From contig MWCD01000028.1 of assembly GCA_002069885.1 (NCBI GenBank), forward strand, positions 1 through 49,390: a stretch of DNA of 49,390 bases. The letters run 5' to 3'. The notes below the pieces were generated by a model that worked only from the letters and a program-made list of their open reading frames with translations, had not been told where the DNA came from and ran no database searches. Shown here in pieces: positions 35,571 through 43,611 of the stretch; position 1 is the stretch's first letter; every line of letters starts with the position of its first letter. This DNA comes from a bacterium ADurb.Bin236. Its GTDB lineage: Bacteria; UBP15; UBA6099. The translations under genes were made by a program, and so were the position numbers.

Positions 35571-36218
35571 ATGATTGAAGCGTATCTAAACGAGCTCTCC
35601 AAGGTTCGGTGTCTTGAGCCTAACGAGGAAGCCGAACTTTGGAAGCAGTACAAGAACCACGGAAGCGTCGCCGCCCGAGCAAAGATAATCGAAAGCTATC
35701 AGCCCCTTGTCTATAAGATCGTCTCCGGAGCCAAGGCCGGGCCGGATGTCATGCTTGATCTTATGCAAGAGGGGACAGTCGGCCTAATCGAGGCCGTCGA
35801 ACGGTTCGACCCGGACAAACAGATAAGGTTCACCACCTACGCGCCTTTCCGCATCCGGGGCCGCGTCATCAACTACCTCGACAAGAACAAGAATAAGGAC
35901 ATCGCGCTCGACGGCGGCGCCCAAGCCATGCAGGAACTCCTCGGCATGGCCAGCATGTTCGCCGACCCCACGAACACCGTCAAAAACGTCGAAAAACTCG
36001 CCGAAGACGAGATGCTCCTCAACGTCGTTCTCAAAAGCCTTTCTCGTCTCACCGAGAAAGAAAAACAAGTGGTCATCGGCATTTATATCGAAGACAAAAA
36101 AGCCACCGATTTGGCAAAAGAACTCGGCATCAGCAATTCGTACCTGAGCAGACTTCAGAAAAAAGGCATCCGCCGCTTGCGAGGCATGCTTACAAGGGTT
36201 ATGAAAGAGATGAAATGA
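35571..36218 (+). CDS. Sigma-70 family RNA polymerase sigma factor
   Basis: 215 aa. Region 2 is clear: LMQEGTVGLIEAVERFDPDK and IRFTTYAPFRIRGRVINYL (core binding and -10 recognition). Region 4 is clear: LTEKEKQVVIGIYIEDKKA, TDLAKELGISNSYLSRLQKK (helix-turn-helix for -35). Region 3 is short, as in group 3 (FliA/SigB-type) factors. GGAGA precedes the ATG and the gene is 9 bp after the TamB-like stop. No anti-sigma gene is next to it; a STAS-domain protein lies 2.4 kb away. The regulon cannot be told from the window. Confidence 0.93.
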   Translation: MIEAYLNELSKVRCLEPNEEAELWKQYKNHGSVAARAKIIESYQPLVYKIVSGAKAGPDVMLDLMQEGTVGLIEAVERFDPDKQIRFTTYAPFRIRGRVINYLDKNKNKDIALDGGAQAMQELLGMASMFADPTNTVKNVEKLAEDEMLLNVVLKSLSRLTEKEKQVVIGIYIEDKKATDLAKELGISNSYLSRLQKKGIRRLRGMLTRVMKEMK

Positions 36219-36309
36219 GGCGAAAAAGGCGGATATCGCGAGATATCGGGAATGATATGGATGCATATTCCGCCAACCGTCCGCATTCGCCCGAAATGCA
36301 AGGTTATTT

Positions 36310-36339
36310 TTGATTTATTTGCTTGATATTAGTTATAAA
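36310..36339 (+). promoter_or_regulatory. Promoter for the Pro/Ala-rich membrane protein
   Basis: TTGATT (36310-36315), 18-base spacer, TATAAA (36334-36339). Start predicted near 36346, leaving a ~36-base leader with GGGGGA before ATG at 36382. Confidence 0.5.
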
Positions 36340-36381
36340 AGCAGAACTACTATTAGAAGAGCAGTAAACGGGGGAACGGAA

Positions 36382-37032
36382 ATGAACCACCAAGACGTCG
36401 ACACCGACAAAATTCTTAAACACATCGAGTACACGAAACACTGGCTCGATAAGGCGAATAAGAATTACGAGGAAAAAAGCTTCGCAAACGGGGGCGTGAC
36501 CTTGAACTTGGCGCGCGCGGAACTTACCGCCGCGTGGGAAGAGGCCATGCAGCTTAAAACCCGCATTTTTAAAACCATTCCGAGCAAGGCGAAAGCAAAT
36601 TGGAAACCCATGACATCCGTCGGCATGCTTGCCAGCGGATTTCTTATCGCGTTTTTCATGATAAGGTTCACAAACAACAATGTTCCCGAACCCGGAGCGT
36701 CGGTAGAGACGCAGTTGCCGGCCGCCATCGTTGAAAGCGCCGCAGAGCCTCAGGCTGATGCGCCGGTTGTCGTCGTGCCCGCGCTGGACTCGATTGAAAA
36801 AGCTCCGGCTCCCAAGCCCCGGCCCGCCGTTGCGAAAGTTTCCGCCCCGGCCTCTCAGCCTGCCGCCGTCGAATCTTCCGAGCCTCAGACCGAGGCCGTC
36901 TCAACCGAGCGCGAAACGGTTGAAATCCAGCCCGCTCCCGCCGCCGCTCCATCCGCTCCCGCTCAACGCGAACTCAGCCAGTCGGAAATAATCGACCTTA
37001 TGAAAGCCGCCGAACGCGCGCTTGTAAAATAA
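36382..37032 (+). CDS. Single-pass membrane protein with Pro/Ala-rich extracytoplasmic tail
   Basis: 216 aa. GGGGGA upstream sets the ATG at 36382 (an earlier in-frame ATG at 36310 lies inside the predicted promoter). The cytoplasmic part (about 1-75) is helical and charged (HIEYTKHWLDKANKNYEEKS, LARAELTAAWEEAMQLKTRI), one membrane helix follows (about 78-94, SVGMLASGFLIAFFMI), then a Pro/Ala/Val/Glu-rich spacer and a short helix (LSQSEIIDLMKAAERALVK). Layout recalls TonB-like or cell-envelope linker proteins but no such signature motif is present. Function unknown. It is 163 bp downstream of the sigma factor stop and has its own promoter. Confidence 0.65.
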   Translation: MNHQDVDTDKILKHIEYTKHWLDKANKNYEEKSFANGGVTLNLARAELTAAWEEAMQLKTRIFKTIPSKAKANWKPMTSVGMLASGFLIAFFMIRFTNNNVPEPGASVETQLPAAIVESAAEPQADAPVVVVPALDSIEKAPAPKPRPAVAKVSAPASQPAAVESSEPQTEAVSTERETVEIQPAPAAAPSAPAQRELSQSEIIDLMKAAERALVK

Positions 37033-37063
37033 TTCCTCGCGATGGTTGTTAATTGTTAGGAAT

Positions 37064-37196
37064 TTTTAAGGGAAAACTTTTGAAAAAGTTTTCCCTTAAA
37101 ATCCCTTTCAAAATCTTTCACGCTGGCGCCGATGTCGCGGCTGCGCTCGCGCCATCGGCGCATATCATGGGAAAAGATGTTGGAAAAGGGTTTTCA
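37064..37196. repeat. Two-hairpin repeat, copy B
   Basis: Hairpin 1 is a perfect 18-bp inverted repeat: arms 37064-37081 and 37084-37101 with a GA loop. Hairpin 2 follows: ATCTTT (about 37113) pairs with AAAGAT (about 37174) around a GC core (GCGCCGATG and CATCGGCGC). Compared with copy A, the outer pairs differ in a compensating way (AA with TT versus AT with AT). Sits 31 bases after the Pro/Ala-rich membrane protein stop. Confidence 0.75.
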
Positions 37197-37227
37197 GTGG
37201 AATCCTATTCATAAATGATTTTACATG

Positions 37228-37271
37228 GGTCGTCGGGAGGGAATCGCGGTAGCGATTCTCTCCCGACGACC
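37228..37271 (+). repeat. Strong 20-bp stem-loop
   Basis: Arms 37228-37247 and 37252-37271 with a GGTA loop. All pairs are Watson-Crick except one G-T (37240 with 37259), which stays paired (G-U) only in a plus-strand RNA. No run of T follows, so it is not a normal terminator. Confidence 0.7.
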
Positions 37272-37293
37272 ATTGAAACGTTTTGAAGAGATT

Positions 37294-37327
37294 CCAAAGA
37301 GAAACTTTTTCAAAAGTTTCTCTTTGG
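37294..37327. repeat. Perfect 16-bp palindromic hairpin (CCAAAGAGAAACTTTT type)
   Basis: Arms 37294-37309 and 37312-37327 with a TC loop, followed by GCCGCCGGAGGC (GC-rich). It shares the A/T-rich core pattern of hairpin 1 but differs in the outer arms. Likely transcription terminator or mobile-repeat half. Confidence 0.65.
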
Positions 37328-37350
37328 CCGCCGGAGGCGTTCTAATGCGA

Positions 37351-37420
37351 TTAAGGGAAAATATTTAAAAAAGTTTTCCCTTGAAATCTATTTAATTTTT
37401 TTCACGCTAGCGCCGCTGTC
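37351..37420. repeat. Two-hairpin repeat, truncated copy C next to ddl
   Basis: Hairpin 1 is imperfect (about 37351-37385, TTAAGGGAAAA against TTTTCCCTTGAA). It continues with TTTCACGCTAGCGCCGCTGTC, matching TTTCACGCTGGCGCCGATGTC in copy B, and is cut off at the ddl stop codon region (37419). Confidence 0.6.
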
Positions 37421-38366
37421 ATTTGACCAGAGAGGCGGAAGAGAGGATTTCAAGGACAAGAGAGTCGTAGGAGCCGCCTTCGGCGGCGATTTCCTCCGGC
37501 AGGTCGCTGGTGGGGGTCATGCCGGGGATGGAGTTAAGTTCGAGAGCGAACATGTCGCCGTCGGGAGCCACAATGAAATCGACGCGGGAAACGCCGTGGC
37601 AACCGAGCGCGCGGTGCGCCGCCACAGCCAGTTTCATCGCCCGCTCCGTTGTCGCCGCGTCCAGCCTTGCGGGGCAAATCAGTTCGGTCATCCCCTTGGT
37701 GTATTTCGCTTCGAAATCATAGAATTCGTTTTTCGGGACAAGTTCGAGAACAGGAAGGGCGCGCAGAGATTCGCCGCATCCGAGGACGCCGACTGTTATC
37801 TCGCGGCCTGATAAGAACCGTTCGACCATCGCGCGTCCGAACTTTTCGACGAGCCTCCCGACGGCGTCCCTGAGAGCGCGCTCGTCGCGCGCGATTTCCA
37901 CTCCGAGGCTTGAGCCTTCGGAAAGCGGTTTGACGATTGCTGGCAGCCCGGTCGCCGCAATTGCCTCCGCGCAGGATACGTCTAGTTTTTTCGACCTGTC
38001 CGGATATGAGTCTTCGAGGACGGGAACGCCCCTGTGCCTGAAGACGAGCTTGGTCAGTTCTTTGTCCATCGCCACCGCGCTCGCGGCCACGCCGGAGCCG
38101 GTGTACGGAATTCTCATTGTTTCAAGCAGGCCTTGAATCGAGCCATCCTCGCCGCCTTTTCCATGCAGAGCGATATAAGCGACTTCCACATTCTCGTCCC
38201 GCAGCCTTTCGGCGACATCCGCTCCAACATCTATTCCCAAGGCGTCGTAACCCTGTCTAGTCAGGGAGTCGAGAACCCCTTTTCCGGAGCGGAGAGACAC
38301 CTCGCGCTCTCCCGAAGTTCCGCCCATCAACACGCCGACGCGATTTCCCCCGAATGGCTTTGTCAT
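37419..38366 (-). CDS. ddl: D-alanine--D-alanine ligase
   Basis: ATP-grasp enzyme joining two D-Ala for peptidoglycan. I start at the ATG at 38366 (AGAGGACC upstream), giving 315 aa; the longer frame to 38513 would add non-homologous residues. Motifs: VGVLMGGTSGEREVSLRSG, ALHGKGGEDGSIQGLLE, YTGSGVAASAVAMDKELTK, PAIVKPLSEGSSLGVEIA, and the C-terminal metal site FALELNSIPGMTPTSDLP. No mur gene is adjacent, unlike many genomes where ddl sits in the dcw cluster. Its C-terminus converges on the repeat-rich gap. Confidence 0.95.
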   Translation of the reverse strand: MTKPFGGNRVGVLMGGTSGEREVSLRSGKGVLDSLTRQGYDALGIDVGADVAERLRDENVEVAYIALHGKGGEDGSIQGLLETMRIPYTGSGVAASAVAMDKELTKLVFRHRGVPVLEDSYPDRSKKLDVSCAEAIAATGLPAIVKPLSEGSSLGVEIARDERALRDAVGRLVEKFGRAMVERFLSGREITVGVLGCGESLRALPVLELVPKNEFYDFEAKYTKGMTELICPARLDAATTERAMKLAVAAHRALGCHGVSRVDFIVAPDGDMFALELNSIPGMTPTSDLPEEIAAEGGSYDSLVLEILSSASLVK

Positions 38367-38523
38367 GATCTGGTCCTCTGCGATTCCGCGCTGCGAAGCG
38401 GGCATATCTCCCGTTCGCGCTGTATAAAATAGTTTCACTTTAAGAGAGAAAAAGTTGCGCTTTTTTTCGAGCGCGCGTAGGCGTGTTTTTTTCCGGCCGC
38501 CGGGACTGCTCATTCTTTTGGGG

Positions 38524-38529
38524 TATAAT
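38524..38529 (+). promoter_or_regulatory. -10 element for the STAS gene
   Basis: Consensus TATAAT. Predicted start near 38536 gives a ~43-base leader with GGAG before the ATG at 38579. The -35 region is poor. Confidence 0.4.
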
Positions 38530-38578
38530 CACAATTGAAACACGGTTTCATCCAACCGTTCGGCGGCGGAGACACGCT

Positions 38579-38950
38579 ATGAGAGTCAACGAGTTTGAAT
38601 ACAGGGCGCGCGTTGTGGATTCCGAAAACGGCACTGTGGCGGTCGACCTCGTCGGTGGCGTCTTCATGTCGAACATGGAAGACTTCCGCCGCGCCGTGAA
38701 ACCGCAACTGGGCATACAGGTGAAGAATCTTGTGCTCAACTTCAAAGATATGGACTTCATCAGCAGCAGCGGAATCGGGCTGCTCGTGGAGAGCAGCCAG
38801 TCGTTCAAAAAAGCCGGAAAGCAAATATGGGTGGTCGGCCTCGAAGGCGAACTTGCCAGAGTTTTCGACCAGTTTTCTCTGCGCCAGATACTGATGATTC
38901 TGCCCGACGAAAAAGACGCGCTCGAAAAAATCGCCTCAGCGCGCGGCTGA
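38579..38950 (+). CDS. STAS-domain anti-sigma factor antagonist
   Basis: 123 aa. SpoIIAA/RsbV-like: FKDMDFISSSGIGLLVESSQ carries the serine that is phosphorylated in this family, and GLEGELARVFDQFSL matches the C-terminal helix. In such partner-switching systems the phosphorylation state decides binding of an anti-sigma kinase. I start at 38579 (GGAG upstream) and not at the longer in-frame ATG (38483), which would start in the GC-rich upstream region. No kinase partner is adjacent. It might act with the sigma factor at 35.6 kb, but that is context only. Confidence 0.85.
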   Translation: MRVNEFEYRARVVDSENGTVAVDLVGGVFMSNMEDFRRAVKPQLGIQVKNLVLNFKDMDFISSSGIGLLVESSQSFKKAGKQIWVVGLEGELARVFDQFSLRQILMILPDEKDALEKIASARG

Positions 38951-39280
38951 ACGCTCCCTCAATATAAAACGGAAGAAGAAAAGCCGAAATAAGAGGCAGA
39001 CGGCGGCTGTCGGGGAAAAAACCTCGAAAAAGGGTTGTCCTCCGAAACCTTTTCCAAAGCTTCCTAATATTATTATTTAATTGCTGAAGCGCGACAAATG
39101 TGTTTGAAACGCGTTTGCCTTTCACCGCAGGAGAAGTGTCGCGACACAAATCCAGAACTCAATCGTAGAACGTTGTCAGCATAGCGCGCCGACGCCGATA
39201 TCCCTAGCTTTTAGGCGTTGCGTTGCCGCAATAAAAACCGCGCGGACGCAGGAAAAACAAAGCGCCTTTTTGCGAAAGGA
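38951..39280. other. Gene-free stretch between convergent genes
   Basis: No supportable gene. It contains a weak, decayed relative of the two-hairpin repeat (about 39010-39060, GGGAAAAAACC with AACCTTTTCC) and an A/T-rich part (about 39068-39085). A short inverted repeat near 39266-39281 may terminate the minus-strand operon. I see no RNA gene. Confidence 0.5.
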
Positions 39281-42238
39281 TTAGTTTTCGATGAAAGGCT
39301 GATAGGGGTCGGAGGGGGCGGGTTGGCCGGGGTTGGTCGCCCTGTCGATAAGGATGTTGAACTGTTCCCTATGGGTTGGGAATCTGCGGGCGGCGCCGCG
39401 CAGAGTGGAGATGGCTTGGTCGGGTTCATCGCAGTTGCCGTAGCTGATGGCAAGAGAGAGGTGAAGCTGCGGTTCGTCTGGCATTCTCTTAATCAGTTCG
39501 GACAACACGGTAACGGCTCTCTCGCAATCGAGAGATGAATAGAATTTCTGGAGCGGGAATTCGGGGTCGATGTCTCTGATTTCGCGGACGGCCCGGGCGA
39601 AGTTGTCGTGCTGGCCAACGTTGCGGAATAGTATGGCGAGGGCGTAGAGGAGTTCGAGGTTGCGGTCGAACTCGGCCATGATTTCCTCTACTTCGCGGGC
39701 GTAGAGGTGCTGAAGGCGGCAGTTGTAGTATTGTTCGGCGATCTCTATGCGGAGCCAGAGCATGTCGCGGCGTTTTTCTTTTGCGTGGTCGAGGACTTCG
39801 ACGGCTTTCGAGCAGGCCCCCATCTGGTTGTAAATGCGGGCGAGGTTGATGTAAGGGGAGGCGTAGTAGGGGTCGAGGTTGGAGGCTGCTTCGTAGTATT
39901 GAATGGCGGCGTCGCGTTGACCGAGGGCGACGAGAGCGCCTGCGATGTTATGAAGGGCGCGGGAGTTGTAGGGGTCGAGGGCGAAAGCTGTTGTCCAGAG
40001 GGCGACGGCCTCGGAGATCGACTTCTGGGTCTGCTGGCGGAAAAGAACGGTGGCGAGGGCCTCGTACAACTGGGGGTCGAGCGGGTCGAGCTTCAGGGCT
40101 TTGCGCATCAACTCAAGGCCTTTTTCCCTTTGCCCGAAGTAGAACTGGCAATGGCCTTTGTTTGAGAGGGCTTTCGAGTTGAGGGGGTCGTATTTGAGGG
40201 CGAGGTTGAATTCTTTTAGAGCGGTTCTGAAATATTTTTGGTCGCCTGTTTGAGCGCCGTAGTCGAGATAGATTTTTCCGCGTTCGTTGTGTATGGAGGA
40301 GATGTTGACGGCGCTTGAGTCGTCTAGGGAGATGTAGCGCGGGCCGCCGCCGAAAGCTTTCCATTGGGGGGTGGCGTCGGCTTCGAGCATGGAGTCGATC
40401 TCATCCGGGGAGATGTCGCCGGGAGCGATTCTGTATACCGCGCCTCTTGGGACTGTGCGGTAATCCATTTCGAGAGGTATGAAAAGGAAGTCGGAATAGA
40501 AGGCGCGGGACGGGTTTGCGCGCATAAGTTCGACGGCGTATCTGGCGCGGGCGGGGTCGTCCACTCTGAAGACGGGTTTTTCTTCCTCGAACAGAGAAGT
40601 GTCCGGGAATATCACGTCGGGGTAGTGTCGCCGCAGGCGGTCAAGCTCCCATTTGAAGGGGAGGAACGAGACGGGGACGACGGTTATTTCGCGGCGTTTG
40701 AAGATGTCGCCCTCGCAGGCTCTGAAGTAGCCCATTATGCCGGGCGTCTGGGTTCCGATGAAGACGACGCTGTTTGATCTGACGTCGTCGATGATAGCCT
40801 CGCCGAGGATGCGGGCGCCGCCGGCGCGGTTCATGTGGCGGCGGTCCGCGCCGGTGAGGTTGACGCCGACTATGAAGAGGATTAGGGCGGCGGCGGCGAG
40901 CCTGAACGGGGCTTTCCACAGAGCGCCCCGGAGGGGCCGCCAGCCGACCACCGCCGCAGCTCCGGCTCCCGCGAACAGGCTCATGACGATGAACAACTGG
41001 ACTCGGAGGGCGTCGGGTTTTCCGTGACTGATCAGCAAAGAGCCTGCGAGCGCGCCCGCGCCGCAAAGCAACGCGAAAAGCGTGGAGCGCCAGTCTTTGC
41101 GGAACAGGAGGACGAGGCCGGGCAGTCCGAGCGCCATCATCGCCGGCGACATCTGTCCGAGGAACATCTTTATGTTCACTCGCTTGAGCAGTTCCATTTT
41201 GTCGGCAGGGAGCGTGGATTCATATCCCTGAAGGAAAAGGAGGTTCAGGAAGTTGACGGGATTTCTCGGCCCCCACCAGTCCGAGACGGGGCCGCGCGCG
41301 GAAGCTAGAGGGAGATAGGCGAAAACGAGAGAGACGGCGGCGGCGGCGGCGAGGATGGCGAGAGCGCCGCTGATGAAGCGGACGAGACCTTTTCTTTTCA
41401 GTCCGATGAAAACGAGGTATCCGGCGTACGCGGCTCCGATCGCGGCGAGCGCCCAGACGGCGTATTGTGTCAGCGCCGGGACGGCGTCAAAGGCGCGAAA
41501 CAGGTTAATCATTGCCGCGCCGAAGAGGATGAGCAGAGGCCCTGCGAGCGCGCGCCATCTGTGTCCGGGCAGCAGAGCAAGATGGATGATTGCGGCGCCG
41601 AGAGCGAAAGCCATGAGCAAATGGTGAGTGAAGCCGAGGAAGATGAGAAGTAGAGCGCCGGAGACCAGAGGGCGGGAGCCGCGCGAGCGGTCGATGGCCA
41701 GAAGGAGAATGACCCCCGCAAACAGCGCGGCGTGCGCCGCGTAGACCTCTGCAATGAGACCGAAATGGACGAACGAGCGGCAGCCCGCCAGCGCGGCGAG
41801 CGTTACAAGCCCGGCGAAAACCGAGCGGGACATCCTGACGACGGCGATGTAGAGCATTGTGGCGGCAAGCGCGGTCAGCAGCGCGCTCATCACGTTCGCC
41901 CTGAACGGGAACTCGTCAAACGGGAGAAGCGCGAACAGGCGCGACAACTGGGTGAACAGGGGGTAGCCGGGGGAGTGGGCGACGCCGAGGTTGCAGGAGA
42001 CTGAGACAAGCTCCGCGCTGTCGCCCCAGTAGAGCGTCGGGGCGGCGCAGTAAAGCAGCCAAGCGAAGGCGGCGAAGAACACAGCGGCCGGGGCCGCCCC
42101 TTTTCCGGCGCGCGCGGCGACGGCGGCTCTAACTGAGTCCGCTTTGGCGGACAGTTCCGAGACCTTTAACTCAAGAGCGGAAGGCTCTTTCGCGGGGCGC
42201 GCGGTATGTTTTTTCTTCTTTGCTTTTTTTGCGCTCAA
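39281..42238 (-). CDS. DUF2723 membrane glycosyltransferase with C-terminal TPR repeats
   Basis: 985 aa starting at TTG (42238), whose start overlaps the stop of the radical SAM gene (TTGA). A Lys-rich N-terminus is followed by about 11-12 membrane segments with the DUF2723 signature: WGDSAELVSV (residues 71-80), VAHSPGYPLF (86-95), and EVYAAH. The GD pair after the first helix is the putative catalytic/metal site of GT-C folds. The soluble part carries several TPR motifs (KYDPLNSKALSNKGHCQFYF, LDPLDPQLYEALATVLF, DPYNSRALHNIAGALVALG, YASPYINLARIYNQMGA). Probably an envelope O-glycosyltransferase or relative, with TPRs for protein contact. Acceptor and sugar unknown. Confidence 0.85.
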   Translation of the reverse strand: MSAKKAKKKKHTARPAKEPSALELKVSELSAKADSVRAAVAARAGKGAAPAAVFFAAFAWLLYCAAPTLYWGDSAELVSVSCNLGVAHSPGYPLFTQLSRLFALLPFDEFPFRANVMSALLTALAATMLYIAVVRMSRSVFAGLVTLAALAGCRSFVHFGLIAEVYAAHAALFAGVILLLAIDRSRGSRPLVSGALLLIFLGFTHHLLMAFALGAAIIHLALLPGHRWRALAGPLLILFGAAMINLFRAFDAVPALTQYAVWALAAIGAAYAGYLVFIGLKRKGLVRFISGALAILAAAAAVSLVFAYLPLASARGPVSDWWGPRNPVNFLNLLFLQGYESTLPADKMELLKRVNIKMFLGQMSPAMMALGLPGLVLLFRKDWRSTLFALLCGAGALAGSLLISHGKPDALRVQLFIVMSLFAGAGAAAVVGWRPLRGALWKAPFRLAAAALILFIVGVNLTGADRRHMNRAGGARILGEAIIDDVRSNSVVFIGTQTPGIMGYFRACEGDIFKRREITVVPVSFLPFKWELDRLRRHYPDVIFPDTSLFEEEKPVFRVDDPARARYAVELMRANPSRAFYSDFLFIPLEMDYRTVPRGAVYRIAPGDISPDEIDSMLEADATPQWKAFGGGPRYISLDDSSAVNISSIHNERGKIYLDYGAQTGDQKYFRTALKEFNLALKYDPLNSKALSNKGHCQFYFGQREKGLELMRKALKLDPLDPQLYEALATVLFRQQTQKSISEAVALWTTAFALDPYNSRALHNIAGALVALGQRDAAIQYYEAASNLDPYYASPYINLARIYNQMGACSKAVEVLDHAKEKRRDMLWLRIEIAEQYYNCRLQHLYAREVEEIMAEFDRNLELLYALAILFRNVGQHDNFARAVREIRDIDPEFPLQKFYSSLDCERAVTVLSELIKRMPDEPQLHLSLAISYGNCDEPDQAISTLRGAARRFPTHREQFNILIDRATNPGQPAPSDPYQPFIEN

Positions 42239-43611
42239 AATTGCCGTCCCCTGAAAACCACCCTAAAGAACTTCCTTATAAGATACATCAGATGGGCCGG
42301 AGAGTGAATACGCCGAAACGCAAGAGTCAGCAGAGTGAGCGGTCTGTAGAAGAACCGGCGGTTGGCCAGCCTGAACATTTTTTCCAGCGTCGCGGCGTCG
42401 AATTTGCCGGGCATTTCGTAAGCGGCCCTTCCGAGGAAGAAGCCCTGTTCATACATGTTTCGGTCGTTGTGGAACAGGAAACGGCCTTCCTTTACGGCGA
42501 TGTCGTGCAGGTCCGTGCCGGGGAAGGGGATGACGATGAAGAACATGGCCTGATGGAGCGGCAGCGAGCGCGCGTGCTCTATGTTGCGGCGCATGGACTC
42601 CTCAGTGTCGAATGGGAGGCCGAGCATGAAGAAGCCGTTCATGAGTATGCCGGCGCGGCGCGCGGCGGAGATCGTGCCGCGCACTTTTGAGACATCCACT
42701 TTTTTGCCGAGCTTGGTCATGATTTCCTGATCGCCCGTCTCGACGGCGATGCAGAGGGCGTAGAATCCGGCGCGCCGCATCAGTTTAAAAAACTCATAGT
42801 CCCCGATGTCCGGCTTTATGCCGGAGGGTATCATGATGCTGACTTTTCTATCTCTGCGCTTGATGAGGTTTTCGCAAATTTCTTCCGCGCGGTCGCGTTT
42901 AAGAGTGAAGTTGTCGTCCCAGAAGTGGACTTCCCGCGCTCCGTGTTTGAGAGTAAGCTCGTCGAACTCGGCCATGACGGTGTCGATTTTTTTATATCTG
43001 ATGCGGTTCTGGAAGATGATGTCGGATGCGCAGAAGATGCAGTTGTAAGGGCAGCCCCGGCTGGTCATCATCGGGAGAACGGGGTTTCGTTTCGTGTGTT
43101 CGAGCCTGTATTTGTCGATGTCGCCCAGATGCCAAGCGGGGAACGGCAGGGCGCTGAGGTCTTCTATGAGGGGCCTTCGTCCGTTAGAGACAATGCCGGA
43201 GCCGTCGAAGAAAGCCAGCCCGGCGATTTCGCGCAGAGGTTTGCCGTCTTCGATTTCAGACACAGTTTCCTCGGCCTCGCCGATAGCGACTGCGTCCGCC
43301 CATTCAGGGATAAGCTCTTCGTATTTGACGGTCGGGTAAGGGCCGCCCATTATGATTTTCAGCGAAGGATATTTTTTACGGACGTATTCGATGACTTTAA
43401 TGGCGGGGCCGATTGAGAGAGTGTTGGCGGTGATGCCGAACCATTCGTGGTCGGGGACGGCGCGGTCGAGCGCTTCCTCCCATTTTTTTTCATAGTTGGC
43501 GTCGATGTATTCGATTTTGCGGCCCCTGCTTTCGAGGGTGGCAGCGATGGATAGCATGCCCATAGAGGGGAATCTGTAGCCTTCGTAACAGTCTGGGTTA
43601 AAAAATATCAT
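42235..43611 (-). CDS. B12-binding-type radical SAM protein (second of the locus)
   Basis: 458 aa. N-terminal cobalamin-binding-like Rossmann fold (PSMGMLSIAATLESRGRKIEYID, SLKIIMGGPYPTV; no DxHxxG), then radical SAM with CPYNCIFC (C187, C191, C194), WDDNFTLKRDRAEEIC and a C-terminal part that resembles lipid- or hopanoid-modifying members. Overlaps the DUF2723 genes on both sides (14 bases upstream, 4 bases downstream), so production is coupled. Substrate unknown; methylation or C-C bond formation on a lipid or glycan carrier is a reasonable guess from the family and context. Confidence 0.88.
   Translation of the reverse strand: MIFFNPDCYEGYRFPSMGMLSIAATLESRGRKIEYIDANYEKKWEEALDRAVPDHEWFGITANTLSIGPAIKVIEYVRKKYPSLKIIMGGPYPTVKYEELIPEWADAVAIGEAEETVSEIEDGKPLREIAGLAFFDGSGIVSNGRRPLIEDLSALPFPAWHLGDIDKYRLEHTKRNPVLPMMTSRGCPYNCIFCASDIIFQNRIRYKKIDTVMAEFDELTLKHGAREVHFWDDNFTLKRDRAEEICENLIKRRDRKVSIMIPSGIKPDIGDYEFFKLMRRAGFYALCIAVETGDQEIMTKLGKKVDVSKVRGTISAARRAGILMNGFFMLGLPFDTEESMRRNIEHARSLPLHQAMFFIVIPFPGTDLHDIAVKEGRFLFHNDRNMYEQGFFLGRAAYEMPGKFDAATLEKMFRLANRRFFYRPLTLLTLAFRRIHSPAHLMYLIRKFFRVVFRGRQF

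Noticed and set aside
37064-37420. CRISPR-like repeat array
   Set aside because: The hairpins are different from each other, few, and not spaced regularly with unique spacers.
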